Of a stretch of DNA of 64,000 bases, positions 45,476 to 57,100 are shown piece after piece. The notes under the pieces are model-generated. The model was not told the origin of the DNA. It did no database searches and saw only the letters and a list, made by a program, of their open reading frames with translations. The stretch is from assembly GCA_014607495.2 (NCBI GenBank), contig CP053157.1, positions 9,362,001-9,426,000 on the forward strand, read 5' to 3'. The first letter of the stretch is position 1. Every line of letters starts with the position of its first letter. Origin of the DNA: Carposina sasakii (lineage: Eukaryota > Arthropoda > Insecta > Lepidoptera > Carposinidae). A program made the position numbers and the translations under genes.

Positions 45476-45708
45476 ATCCTACTAATATTATAAACGCGAA
45501 AGTTTGTAAGTATGGATTGATGGATATTTGTTACTCTTTCACGTAAGAACGGCTGGAGCGATTTTAATAAATTTTGATATGGAGTTAGCTGACAATCCAG
45601 GGTGGATTAAAATAGGCTACTTTTTATCCCGGGAAAATATTTATCCCGGATAATTTTGACATTTTGTTTTTTCTGCAGTCCACGCGGACAAAGTCGCGGC
45701 CATCTCTT
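45476..45708 (-). repeat. Short interspersed repeat, 'cgacttcgtccgcgtgg' family
   Basis: 'aatattataaacgcgaaag' to 'cacgcggacaaagtcgcgg'; full minus copy. Confidence 0.7.
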
Positions 45709-46887
45709 AAAAAATCTCTAATTTTCTTTGAGTGCTCTATATTTGATTTAATATTCGCAACCGGAGGAGGAAAATTTTTAATAACATAAAGTAATGATAA
45801 ATGGTGCATAAAAGATGGCAAAAAAAAAAACTTAAAATGATTATTCAGACTTAAGAAATACAAACTTGACCTTCTGCAAATAGCAAATTTTATGCAAAGG
45901 GGTTAATAGCTCTTACATCATTATTGTATGTACTTGCCTAGAACAAGTATTTTTTAAACCGGTTATTCCAAGCGGTTACGGTTATTGGGTTAACAACCGA
46001 TAGGTTTTAGTTTCATCCAGAGATGAAGATATCTCATCATCATCATCATGAAGATACCAATAATTACTTATTACCCATGTCAAAATAAAAAATACCTGCA
46101 ATGGAGCTACAATGGTTTTGTTATTATTTCGACTAGCCTACATAACTTTAGAGGTTTGTTAGTTTAAAAAAATATTTACTTAATGTAGAGAAATAGAGAA
46201 AAAGGTTTTTTTTAAATCTTCTATGTCCTTGTAGATAAAATTTTGGATTAGTAACAAATTAAAATGTTCAAATAAAAGAATAAATTTTTATTTATTTCAA
46301 AAACGTACAATGTGTGGTGTGTTGTATAGGTAGTTATGTATATTGACTGGTTAACATTTACTATAGGTAACAACTGTTTAAATGTAGAAAAATGCTTTAC
46401 TCACGTCAGTATTATGATGTGTAACTAAAGTTATGTTAATTTGGCGTGAAATGTTTTTATTTGGTGTTGTTAAACACTATATCCTGTTCACAAGTTTACG
46501 ACTTCAGGATTTTAACGTTTTCTCATTTTGTTTATTACCAGCGTTTACGTGTGACTTGAGTTACATAAACTTTAGAACTGGATTTCAATTAAGTCTTAGC
46601 TGGAATGTTCCCATTGGGAAAGCGAGACGCCACTATAAGCTGTGCATAGCAACATCTCACTCTCACAATGGAAAAACCTGCTTAAAGAGTTCATAGTAAT
46701 CTCCCTAAATATTACGATGACGTTTCTTGAAAATATTTCAGACTAGCAAAAACTTATTCAGAGATAATTTTCAGTAGATTCCCTATACCTATTATGGTAT
46801 GGAGGTTGTTACATAGGCAGTCCTGAGAAAAGTCGAAAAATCCAGAAATATCAGAACAAATCCTGAGGTATGGTAACTCTAGATGAG
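45709..46887. other. Gene-free stretch
   Basis: The ORF at 46433-46696 shows no recognisable family or splice context. (ATC)n at about 46035-46048. Confidence 0.4.
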
Positions 46888-46963
46888 ACCGTGAAAGATA
46901 TCAGGCGCGAGACCAACGGTTTTACGTGCTATCTGAGACACGAGCTGGTGTAAATCCTACTTC

Positions 46964-47166
46964 CTACTAATTATAAAGGCTAAAGTTTGTTAGTATAGAT
47001 GGATGGATGGATGATTGTCACTCATTCACGTAAAAACGGCTTGAGCGATTTTATTAAAATTTGGTATGTAGTTAGCTGACACCCTTTTGATCCCGAAAAA
47101 TTATTTTTATCCCGGATAATTTCGACATTTTGTTTTTTTTGTGCAGTCCACGCGGGCGTCTATTAG
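46964..47166 (-). repeat. Short interspersed repeat, 'cgacttcgtccgcgtgg' family
   Basis: Minus copy with 'gatggatggatggatg', 'gtaaaaacggcttgagcg' and 'gcagtccacgcggg'. Confidence 0.65.
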
Positions 47167-47695
47167 TTTTTTACATATTAAAATATGTACATGAAAATAA
47201 TTCAGTACCTACAGGTATTATGTAGCACTCACAGTTATGTATTATATAACGTACCTAACTTGTATGCAACAGCAATAAACATAAATAAAACGTGCTTACT
47301 TATGTTAACACCGTATAGTCATAACGATGGTAGTAGGTTTGTAACAAATAAGGAAAATTCTATGAAAACTAATAAAATCAGATAAAACTACATTTGAATG
47401 TGTTGAACCGGTGATAAGTAGTTTTGTCTCGCTTAAAGGTAAAAAAAATATAAGTTACCTTTTTTTCTTACTTAGGCTGACTGTCTACCGAAACGGAGTG
47501 AGATCACTGAGCGGAGAAACTGAGAAATATTAACCAATAGGACTTACTGGACTGGAGATAGGCCAATATTTTATACCATCCTATTGGTTAAAATTTCTGC
47601 GTTTATCCACTCCCGTAAACAGACAGCCTTATGATACGAGTACAGATAGGTAGATAGATACATTAGTGAAAGTTTGTGCAAAATAATCATTGGAT
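47167..47695. other. Intergenic stretch, nothing recognised
   Basis: No feature supported. Confidence 0.4.
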
Positions 47696-47985
47696 GTTTG
47701 CTAGTTCTTTTATGCTGCTCTAGGAGTGATAATGAAAAGTATAATACTACAGATGCTTTTCTTCCCGGGAATACTGTACAAGTCAGTAGAGGGACAAGAC
47801 GGTCTTTGTGTTTTGTAGGCGATGGGCTGACCACCTGTCACTACTAACCGAACTTGTACATCTCAACTACACCCTCAAAATTGGTCAGATGTGGCACCAT
47901 GTGGTTCTATCGGCCCTTGGTGCTCTGCCTACCCCGTAAGGGATAAAGGCGTGATTATATGTATGTATGTATGTTTGTTAGTTTT
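47696..47985 (-). repeat. Short interspersed repeat, 'atcccttacggggtag' family
   Basis: Full minus copy ending in (TATG)n. The frame at 47571-47834 is within it. Confidence 0.7.
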
Positions 47986-49349
47986 ATATGTAAATCTACT
48001 ACACTGATTTTCATGAAACTTGGCAGTTATTTACCTTATACATCAGAATAACACATTCTCGTGGACAAAGTTACAGACAGATGCTAGTAATACCTATTTG
48101 GAACGACATGGAAACTATTTCTATTATACGTATATTTTTCACAGTAACCAAAAAAAACTAACTTCTTAGAAAAAATTGCTTTTTCATTATCTATCACCTA
48201 CCCTATTGTACTGGGTGCTATAAAGCCTTATATAAATTGCCGTGCAGTAGAGATGGAGTAACCTTATTTCTACAGTACTAATAAGCTATTAACTCTCTAC
48301 TCTAGCTCATTTACAACGTCGATGTGGAAACGTGAAATTGTTCTAAAAAAATAAGTGTAAATGAGTATAAAATTATTTTCTGTTCTAACTTATTCAATAA
48401 ACAATTATGTAGTACTCATATCAAGAATTCAATCAATGACACAATCACGTATTAGCACTTATGCCTAGGTGCATATAGACAAAAATAACTACTCAGTTAC
48501 TGGGTTTAATAAAAATTAATATAGAAAGTAAATGAAGAGCAAAGCTAGTAAAGACAGACATAGGGAACTAAACTCAAATGGAGCCCATTGCTATTTCCTA
48601 CCCGTTCAGTTTAGTGCCTACAAAGTAAGTAGTAGTAAAATAATAAATTTCATAATGTAAACAGAGAGAGTGTGAGCAATTTTCCACCACGCTGCGCCAA
48701 TGGAATGGAAAACATAACAAGTTGGTAAACAACAAAACACAGAAATCGAACTGAATCCTTTTTAGTGACAAACCAAGCACATCTCAATGGTTATTTCCAA
48801 GAAACCGACAAGTATTTGACATAATCAAGTATTAGATAAGTAATTACATACGACACCAGTTAATATGAAGGCAATCAAACTTTTCTAGCTCTACTATATT
48901 GTATAATGCTCTCACCAATAACAATTCTATTGCAGTTCCGATTATTTTCGCCGTGCAGTTTCTTGAATTTGACTCATTTGTTTCCGCACACTTTACGTAA
49001 GGATTCAGAACAATTGGCACCAACACAGCTGTCAGTCAAGTGGCCGACATTCGACTGACTCTTTGACTGGTTCCATGCATCGGCGCGCACGCAGTCTCGC
49101 ATAATTCTGGCATAGAGTAAATTAATTTCACAGAAGTGTACATTTTAACATTTGTAGAATTATTATAGGTATTTTTCTTTACTAACACTTCTTACCTAAG
49201 AAAGATTGTTTGCATTATTTACTTTTTATGATTTTCTATTTAGTTATTAGGTACACAATCAATTCATATCGAATGTACAATGTACACTCTATATCTAATA
49301 AAAATACACAAGGGCTCATAGATTATTTTATTTTGTTCTAACTATTAAA
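47986..49349. other. Gene-free stretch with a GC-richer patch at 49000-49110
   Basis: The patch ('catcggcgcgcacgcagtc' and, on the minus strand, an arthropod-initiator-like TCAGT with a nearby GTAAAG donor) could be a leader exon or promoter of SLC17 paralogue 2, but nothing proves it. Confidence 0.25.
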
Positions 49350-49625
49350 TTTCTTCTATGCTGCTCTGGGAATGAAAAAAAAAACCTATAATACTACAGC
49401 TGCTTCTCTTCCCGGGCATACTCTACAAGTCAGTAGAGGGACAAGAGGGTCTTGGTGTTTTGTAGGCGATGGGCTGACCACCTGTCACTACTAACCGAAC
49501 TTGTACATCTCAACTATACCCTCAAAATTGGTCAGAAGTGGCACCATGTGGTCCTACCGGCCCTTGGTGCTCTGCCTACCCCTTAAGGGATAAAGGCGTG
49601 ATTATACAATATATGTATGTTTAAA
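49350..49625 (-). repeat. Short interspersed repeat, 'atcccttacggggtag' family
   Basis: Full minus copy, almost colinear with 47696-47985. Confidence 0.7.
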
Positions 49626-49739
49626 GACCGACCCACAGTACATTATTAAATACTGTAGTTTTAAGCATAGTCTAAATAAGTAGTATTCTTTTGGCTTTTA
49701 CTGAGATATTTCTGTCGAGAAAGTATACTTTATTGGACA

Positions 49740-50495
49740 TTGATCCACCTCTATGGCTGATGCACGTGGGCCTGCTTGCCTGCCTGGTCTTGCTCCATTC
49801 TGTTTAGGCATTATTTATCGTTTGATATGTATACTTTTATTTTTATTATTCAAATCAATTTTAGTCGTCGTATGTATTAACACCATTTTTTTATTTTTTG
49901 TCGATTTCATTTTGTTTATTTTTTTTTCTTTTTTTGTTAAGTTTATCCCGAAGGAAAGGCAAGGGGAACTATGCCCATACAGCCATTATCTTTAGTAAAC
50001 ATCTATGTTATGGACACATTCACAAACAAATTTTGATTTTCAAAAGTTTTAAAGTACATATTTTATTGCACTGTTTTATTTATATATTTTGCATGTTATT
50101 ACTTACATATTTATTTTAACTTATGAATATGTACATATATTTATATATTATAATCTGTAACTCATGTATGTATGTATATTCTATAGGTACCTTCCATAAC
50201 GTCAGCTCCTAATTGGTCCCTTTTGAAAACCAGCGCTGCTTGCATGGTAGGCACGCCTATCTTATCTTAGCAGCATCCAGCTGAAAAGGGACCCGTTTGG
50301 CGGTTGCACGGGACTGACGGGCTCCAAATAGGGCACACAGTTCTACTTACTGTTCTTCGTTTCATGTTACTTCTACCTGTCTACTTACTTCTTTTGATCT
50401 GTATTTCTACCCTATTTCTATTATCCTTTTCTATGTTACTTCTGTCCGTGTATGTGTAATTTTCAAATAAAAATCTATTCTATTCTATTCTACAT
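49740..50495 (+). repeat. Probable LINE 3' untranslated region
   Basis: Contains 'cgaaggaaaggcaaggg', 'ctatgcccatacagcc', 'gaaaaccagcgctgctt' and 'cagctgaaaagggaccc', then AATAAAAATC followed by (TATTC)n, the pattern of a LINE tail. The hydrophobic frames at 49753-50119 are T-rich artefacts. Confidence 0.4.
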
Positions 50496-51114
50496 TATAA
50501 AACACTATAACAATATAAACAATATACGGGAATGGTTCTTACGGAGAGAAAAGGTTGCTTATAAAAGTCTAAAAACAACACTTTTCTATTAGCGGCCACA
50601 TACGACTTTCTCCACGTGAAAGGGCATTATACCCGTGCAAAGCCAGGGCGAATCTCTAGTAATATATAAAAACAGAGAAATTAACAAGAGAAATGGCGTA
50701 GAAAGACTCTGCAAGAGATTATTATGTTCCAACAAACCAACTTTTCCCAGCAAGTACAAATACCTTGCAGACTCCAGCAAAGGCTTCTATAAGTACTATC
50801 GTAGTGTCCATTTTGTGAGTAATTATTTTATTCTTTGACACAATCGTATATTATGATGGCAGTAATCAGCAAGTGCAGCCACGAATCTGGTCAATGACAT
50901 TCTATAAGCCGCGTGTGGCGCGAAATGGCTCTGACCTTTATTACATGGTCAGAGAGCAGGTTTCTTGGGGCCCAATAAATATCGTTTGATGGTAACCCTC
51001 TTAACTTTTTCTGTTTTGTTACGACTCTGTTCTTTATATAACGTATTTATGATGCATCAATACTGGGTTGGTTGTTATTTTTTTATTTATAAAAAATCTG
51101 TCCTGTGCTGACGC
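50496..51114. other. Mixed stretch with a repeat scrap
   Basis: 50585-50665 matches the 'cgtccgcgtgagg..gcgaagccggggcg' subfamily. The rest is unassigned. Confidence 0.4.
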
Positions 51115-51305
51115 GGGCTTTAAGTAGAATACATCAGCTTCATTTCCCTCCATGTATGTCGTACGAGCCGACTAATTTACTTAGGCATTCTCTCAGGAGG
51201 TATGCTAGCAACTTGTCACTAATCATTAATTACATCTATCCCCGCTATACCGATTCTGCAGTTCTGTCTACCCCATTTCGGAAACACAGGCGAATCTATA
51301 CGTAA
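51115..51305 (+). repeat. Short interspersed repeat, 'gcatctccttccgtg' family
   Basis: 'acatcagcttcatttccctc' to 'cggaaacacaggcgaatc'; full copy. Confidence 0.65.
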
Positions 51306-52968
51306 TTAAATATAGAGAATTGGTAAAATTCGTACCTTTACCTACATTATCCATGCAGAATTATGCACCTACATGTACTTACTGGTATGTATAACATTAG
51401 GTTTCAGCTCCTACCATTAATTTCGCCTTTACGTACCTAACCCTTTTTATAAATGAATTAAAAACTAAAGTAACACCACTAAAGTGAAACTAATACCAAT
51501 TTTACTCATTTCATCGACTTAATTTAACGCTCTCAATAGACATTAACTTTTACGCTCAAAACAAAGCAAAGATCGTGGTGTCAACATGATTTTAGAACAG
51601 CGCGGCATAAATAAATTTTTTATAGGCAAGTAACTTTTCTAGCCACGATGAGAGATATTGACTTACCTATATTTCTTATTATGTTGTACATTTAATACAC
51701 TGGTGGAATACATGAAACATATGGTAGCATATTTTTCAGCTGAGAAAACAGTCCACTCATTCGCAACCTTCAACTTGATCTAACAGTATTTCCGATATGT
51801 CGACGCCTAAACATTCATTCTTCATTGCAAATGTTCGCAATCTATTATTTTGAAACACTACTTCAATCTAGACTAAACATTATTACATTGGAATTTAAGA
51901 GTGGGGCAAATTCCATTAAGTTATATGGCACTGAGATATAGATATATTTTATAGTAATGTAAGCTTGAAGTAATATAAAAGTTTTTTTTATCATATTCAT
52001 TTAACTTAATATTTTCTTTGTTGAAATCCTGTGGCGTTCTTTATTATTGCGTTTTTAAGTATTTACAAGATTTTTCATGGTGTACCCGCTTCTTTGTTAT
52101 TGCGTTGCGTATTTCGTAATGTTATATAATTTTCATGTTTTTTTTACACTAGATGCCCGTAACGTCATCTGCGTAATCATAAAATACTATGTTTTTTGTG
52201 ATATAATTCTGACGCTTAATTTAACTCTAACGTAGACTCTAACGTGTGTTACTATTTACATTAGGTATGGATATCGCAAATAACATAAATTATAATTAGT
52301 ATAAGTTTCACCAAATTCCTTTCGATAGATTTTGCGTGAAAGAATAACAACACAAACAACATCTATTCTACATATTCTCATTTTGACATTTATAATGTTA
52401 GTAGCAGAAAAATGGAGTTAATCTCTGGTTAATAGGAAAGTAAGATAAGACGGCTTTTATATAAGGGAATATAAAGTTAAAAGAATGGAGCCGTTAAAAA
52501 GTTACGCAATAAGATGCAACGAAAAGGTGTTTTGCAATTTAATCTCAAGTGCACATCCTTTACTTATTGCACAAACTTTAATTATCCCTAGATGGTTGTG
52601 GTACATGTAATCTGCCATATTACGTAATTTACAAGTTATTTTACGGCCTGGAATCCTCTTATTTTTTATTGTATCACCAGTGTGTTAAATGCAATCTTAA
52701 ATTTATGAGCTAGTCAAATTCATTAGTTATTTAGTGAGATGTTTCAGAATCATGAGAACCTTCAGCCATGCCAGCTAACTTATTTATAAAACATTGTTTG
52801 AGACATGATCCGAATCCTTGTTTGCAAAAATATGCAATAGAAAGAAATATGATTTGTCACCATATATAGGTACATACAAACCACTACGCCGTTTTGGGAA
52901 CAGCAGTGTCTGTAGTATACGTATGTATAGATTACATAAAATCGAAGACGAATTTCGATTAGAGTTAG
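51306..52968. other. Long gene-free stretch
   Basis: Nothing coding. 52290-52400 holds a repeat scrap ('tttgcgtgaaagaataac'). Confidence 0.4.
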
Positions 52969-52976
52969 CGGTAAGC

Positions 52977-53309
52977 TAGGGTTGCCATCTCAAAACTTTG
53001 AAAACCAGGACTATACAATATGTGCGAGCCCAGTGACAATACGATTGGAGGGAGTTAGTGGCGTGCGAATTTCAAAACATAGGTCTGTAACACGTTTAAC
53101 TACGTATTTGTTTATTTTAGGCTTTCTAGAGGTGCCGCAGACGCTTATTAGCCCGATGTCGGCACCCTTAGAAAATCTAGCGAATGTGTCAGGACTATAA
53201 AGCTCAGGACGATACTTAAAACATATCCAGGACAGCCCAGGACGCCCCAAAAAGCAGGACATGACCTGGGAAAAGGTCATGTCCTGCCTCAGGACGATTG
53301 GCAACCCTT
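52977..53309. mobile_element. hAT-like TIR element with 8-bp duplication
   Basis: Starts TAGGGTTGCCA and ends TGGCAACCCTT; the direct repeat CGGTAAGC lies on both sides (52969-52976, 53310-53317). Eight bp duplications and a TAGGG start fit the hAT superfamily. The interior includes a perfect 14-bp hairpin 'gcaggacatgacct' / 'aggtcatgtcctgc' at 53254-53287. The open frames on both strands are not genes. Confidence 0.8.
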
Positions 53310-53588
53310 CGGTAAGCCACGCATTGCAAGCTAAAAGGATCATAAAAAAACTCACGCATTGATGATTCGAATACCTACTACTGTATGTACTGTGGTGGAT
53401 TACACATTAAAATAGCTATACTCTTCTAAGCTAAACTAATCTAACTAATATTTAATTGTATCAGGCGTCACTATTCGGAGGTTCAAAATTCCATCGAGGG
53501 TTCGCCACCACCGGGTCCTACACCTTACAAAGGTAGGTATATTATTTGTTATAGGTACAGAGCGCAAGGTATAGTTATCGCATGATAA

Positions 53589-53817
53589 CAGGGTGTAACA
53601 AAAATAGTATGTTAAGCGGAATTCCATGAAAATAGCTCACAGTAGACAACCTATCTTCTAAATATAAGACTTGAAACTGAATATATTTATTTTTCAATAT
53701 GAACGAACATTCCTTTGAAAAAAAAAACATGTGAATTCCAGTCTCAAACTTTGTGAATAGGTTATCTAATAGTGGGGTATATTCATAGGCTTTACATACC
53801 CCTTTTATTACACCCTG
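53589..53817. mobile_element. CAGGGTG-type TIR element abutting the SLC17 paralogue 1 3' end
   Basis: Starts CAGGGTGTAAC and ends TTACACCCTG, 229 bp, with imperfect inverted arms of about 40 bp. TA follows the right end. It lies 48 nt beyond the stop codon of the gene at 53866. Confidence 0.65.
53804..53809 (-). terminator. Candidate poly(A) signal of SLC17 paralogue 1
   Basis: AATAAA on the minus strand about 57 nt after the stop codon. It falls inside the TIR of the element at 53589-53817. Confidence 0.4.
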
Positions 53818-53865
53818 TAGAGCAATTAAGACATTAAAATAAAACCGATTATAAATAACATCTAT

Positions 53866-54102
53866 TCAGTCATAAGATACAGGTGAATGATCGTGTTTCG
53901 GCTGGACAACTTTCCTTTGAATATGCGAAGCTAACGGTAGCTTAGCTAAGGGTCCATGTTTCCAGCCAGGTGGATAGCCGTACTTGTCCACATCGTCCCA
54001 CCACTGCTGCTCTCCAGACCCCCATATTAGGTACACCGCATTCGTTACTATCAGTATTGCGAAGACCGTCCAGAATGCTATCCGCCATTGTGCCACCGTT
54101 TG
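53866..54102 (-). CDS. SLC17 paralogue 1, exon 8 (C-terminus)
   Basis: 237 nt with stop. QTVAQWRIAFWTVFAILIVT is the last helix; WGSGEQQWWDDVDKYGYPPG follows, matching the ADGKQQWWDD tail of paralogue 2; ends HSPVSYD. Confidence 0.9.
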   Translation of the reverse strand, partial: QTVAQWRIAFWTVFAILIVTNAVYLIWGSGEQQWWDDVDKYGYPPGWKHGPLAKLPLASHIQRKVVQPKHDHSPVSYD

Positions 54103-57100
54103 CTGAAATTGAAATTAAATAGATGGTATTATTACAAAGCTGTAGCTGCATTTAAAAATGTAATGTACGGGTTAACTGTAATATTTGAACTTTTTTGTAT
54201 ACCATTTAAATACGGCTATATTCCCGAAATGAGGTAGCTCAGAACTGCAATATCACGAAGAGGTTACCTACGAGTATTACATAGAATAGTCTATGAAAAT
54301 ACCGCAGCTACACATTTTTATATATGTAGGTAATAATGCGGCATTTTTTCGACTGTAACGTGTCTCTCTTATTGTTACGTAGTAAGTTAACTAGAAAGAA
54401 AACTACATATTGCGGCGACTCCACTAACATGGTAAATTTTAGTTCCTTTTATTACAGTCTGCAAAACTATTCTGAGGGGCTTTGATAATTACTTTACTAG
54501 TTCATTTAAAATTATTTCTTTCTTATTCTTTATTGCACATACACAAAAAGAAATATGGTATACATCATAAAAGAAGAGATGCATGTACAATGGCAAGCTT
54601 ATCTCTACCAGAGATCTCATTTGAACTACATTGAGAAAAAAAGGTGAGAAACTAATGACAGCATATTCAAATAATGGACGGTAGTGATACTAAACCTTAC
54701 CATTATTATCTATAGCCAATATTAATAAATGTACTTAATAGTTAGAATAGGCTATAAGCCATTAAATACACATTAATTCGTTTCTCTTTGTGTGCTCTTA
54801 CAAAATTTAATTATTGAACTTAGTCGACCTTAAAATTAGTTGTGCACGTTTTTATTCTATAGATTGATAAGGTTGAGAGAACATAATTTTTAATCATTTT
54901 TTCCATTGAGAGGGGGAACAATAAGTCTCCCTTTTCGGTCTTGCGTATCACGTATAACAATTGAATTAATTCTATGAGGGCGATTGAGGAAAAATCGTGG
55001 TCCTATATTTCAACAAGCATGCTTACGTTCTTATACGGTATATAGGTACTATGGTAGTACCCAAATTATTTAAGGAATATTGTGTAAGGCTTATCATTCG
55101 GAAATCCAAATTTCCAACTGGTGTCTACCCTGGTGCTGATGGGCTTCACTAGAAAACATCAGCTGCATCTCGACCAAGGAACTCGGGCATTCTCTCAGGC
55201 GATAAGCCAGCAACTTGTCACTTATCATACACAGCATTCCCCGCTATACTAACGTGGCTATGGGGTTACCTTTCTGATCCTATAGTTCTGGCTACCTTAT
55301 TTCGGGAACACAGCCGAGTATATATGTATGTATGTTCGCCCTCCCTTCACCACCGGGCCCTATTACCTCCGTTAAGTATTCTTCATATTCAGAAGATCAA
55401 CCTGTTTCTAACGCCTAGAATAAAAAATAAGCAATATCCATAACCGTGACTTTACTGCTTTTTCCTTCCGATCAAAGCCTTGTAGCTATTATTAAAACAT
55501 CTAATTATTTTTTCCTGAATGCGAGACGATTGTTTTTACATAAGGAAATAGGAAAATGATTAGGACGAGTTATTTTTAGGGGACATCTCGTCTCAGTCTT
55601 AAACTCGTCTCAGGGACGAGTATGCCATTTTCTAATTTGATAATGGCGAACTGGTCCCACTACGATTCAGTTGTTGGGACGATTATACCATTTATGATTT
55701 TGACTCGAACAATGCGAAATAAAACACAAGTTTAGGTATGTAGGTACGTTCATAAATAAAAAATTAAATACAAAACTGAGGATGACCTATAGCGAACCTG
55801 CATTGAGAAATTAACACATTAGGATTAGGTGTAATACCTTAATGAAGAGGTAAACACGTTCCAATTTATTGAATTTATTGAACTAATTATCTAATTCACT
55901 TTCCACAAAAATAATGTTTTTGATTCCCCTTATCCACACGAATATATTTTTGTTGTAATTATTATTTTTAATCAAGGTATGTACATTATGTATTTAGTTA
56001 TGATTTTAGAAAAGAGTAATTTTAGTTTCTCTTGGTGTGTTAATCATATTTTATATAAATTACATAAATTTATTGTATTTTTTAGTTATGTATTGTATGT
56101 ATGTGTTTTTTATTACGTAGGGCTACGTAGCACGTAGCAGCATTACGTAGGGCCTAAGAAACCCCTTGAAAATAATAAATGGTGTAATCGTCCCAACAAC
56201 TGAATCGTAGTGGGACCAGTTGCCCATTATCAAATTAGAAAAGTACATACTAGTCCCTTAGACGAGATGTCCCCTAACCCGTTCCAAGTCACTAGATAAA
56301 AAAGTTTTTTTTTTTTTAAACGTCAGACGCAATTAAGGGTTCCCGTACCAATTTAATTAACGTTTGTTGATCACATAGTCCGAAAATCACAGTGCGGTCA
56401 CCAACCCGGCGCGGCGGCGTGGTGACTATTGGCAAATAACCCTTTATGGCATACCCTTATGGCAGTAGCCTTGTGTGTGACGTGCCCTGGGGGAGGCTCA
56501 TCTTTATTATGCCATGTATTGCTAAATAAGTATACAGGGTGGAAGTGACAGCCAGGCAAATATTGATATGGTGACTTCAAACCATGATTTTGAAGCGAAA
56601 ACCACTGAAATTTTTTACAGGAAAAGTCTTTTTTTTTTCTTTTTTTCAGGAGAAAAATTGTGAAGTTCATTCAAGAAGGCCTTAGAAAATATTTTAAAAA
56701 CAAATTTTAACCTGTGGATAATTTTCAAAAAAAAAGTTGGTCCCAAAAAAGTTCAAAATACTGATCAACCCCAATGGAGAGTCACAAGTGGTCCAAAAAA
56801 CAGTAATGTGTCACACAATAACCAATAAGGCAATTTCACTAGTAACAGGATCGGCCGATACAATTGGCGCAGAAAGCAAACAATGCGAATAATCAAATTA
56901 AAAATGCATTTCCTGCGAGTAATACCTAACACTGTTGTATAACTTAAAACCAAGGTAGGTACTTGTCCAGTAATTTTAGTATTTGCCTGGCTGTCACACA
57001 CACCCTGAATACCTACTGAACGATATTCATAGCTAGTGTACGAAACTCAAATATTTTGATCATAACATTTTATAAATTATGAAGATGATAATGATAAATC

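Noticed and set aside
49753..50119. Two overlapping hydrophobic ORFs as membrane proteins
   Set aside because: Hydrophobicity comes from T-runs (Phe codons) in a LINE 3' untranslated region.
56765..57001. ORF 78 codons, minus
   Set aside because: Its similarity to the 11926-12429 frame is due to both being the same TIR element.
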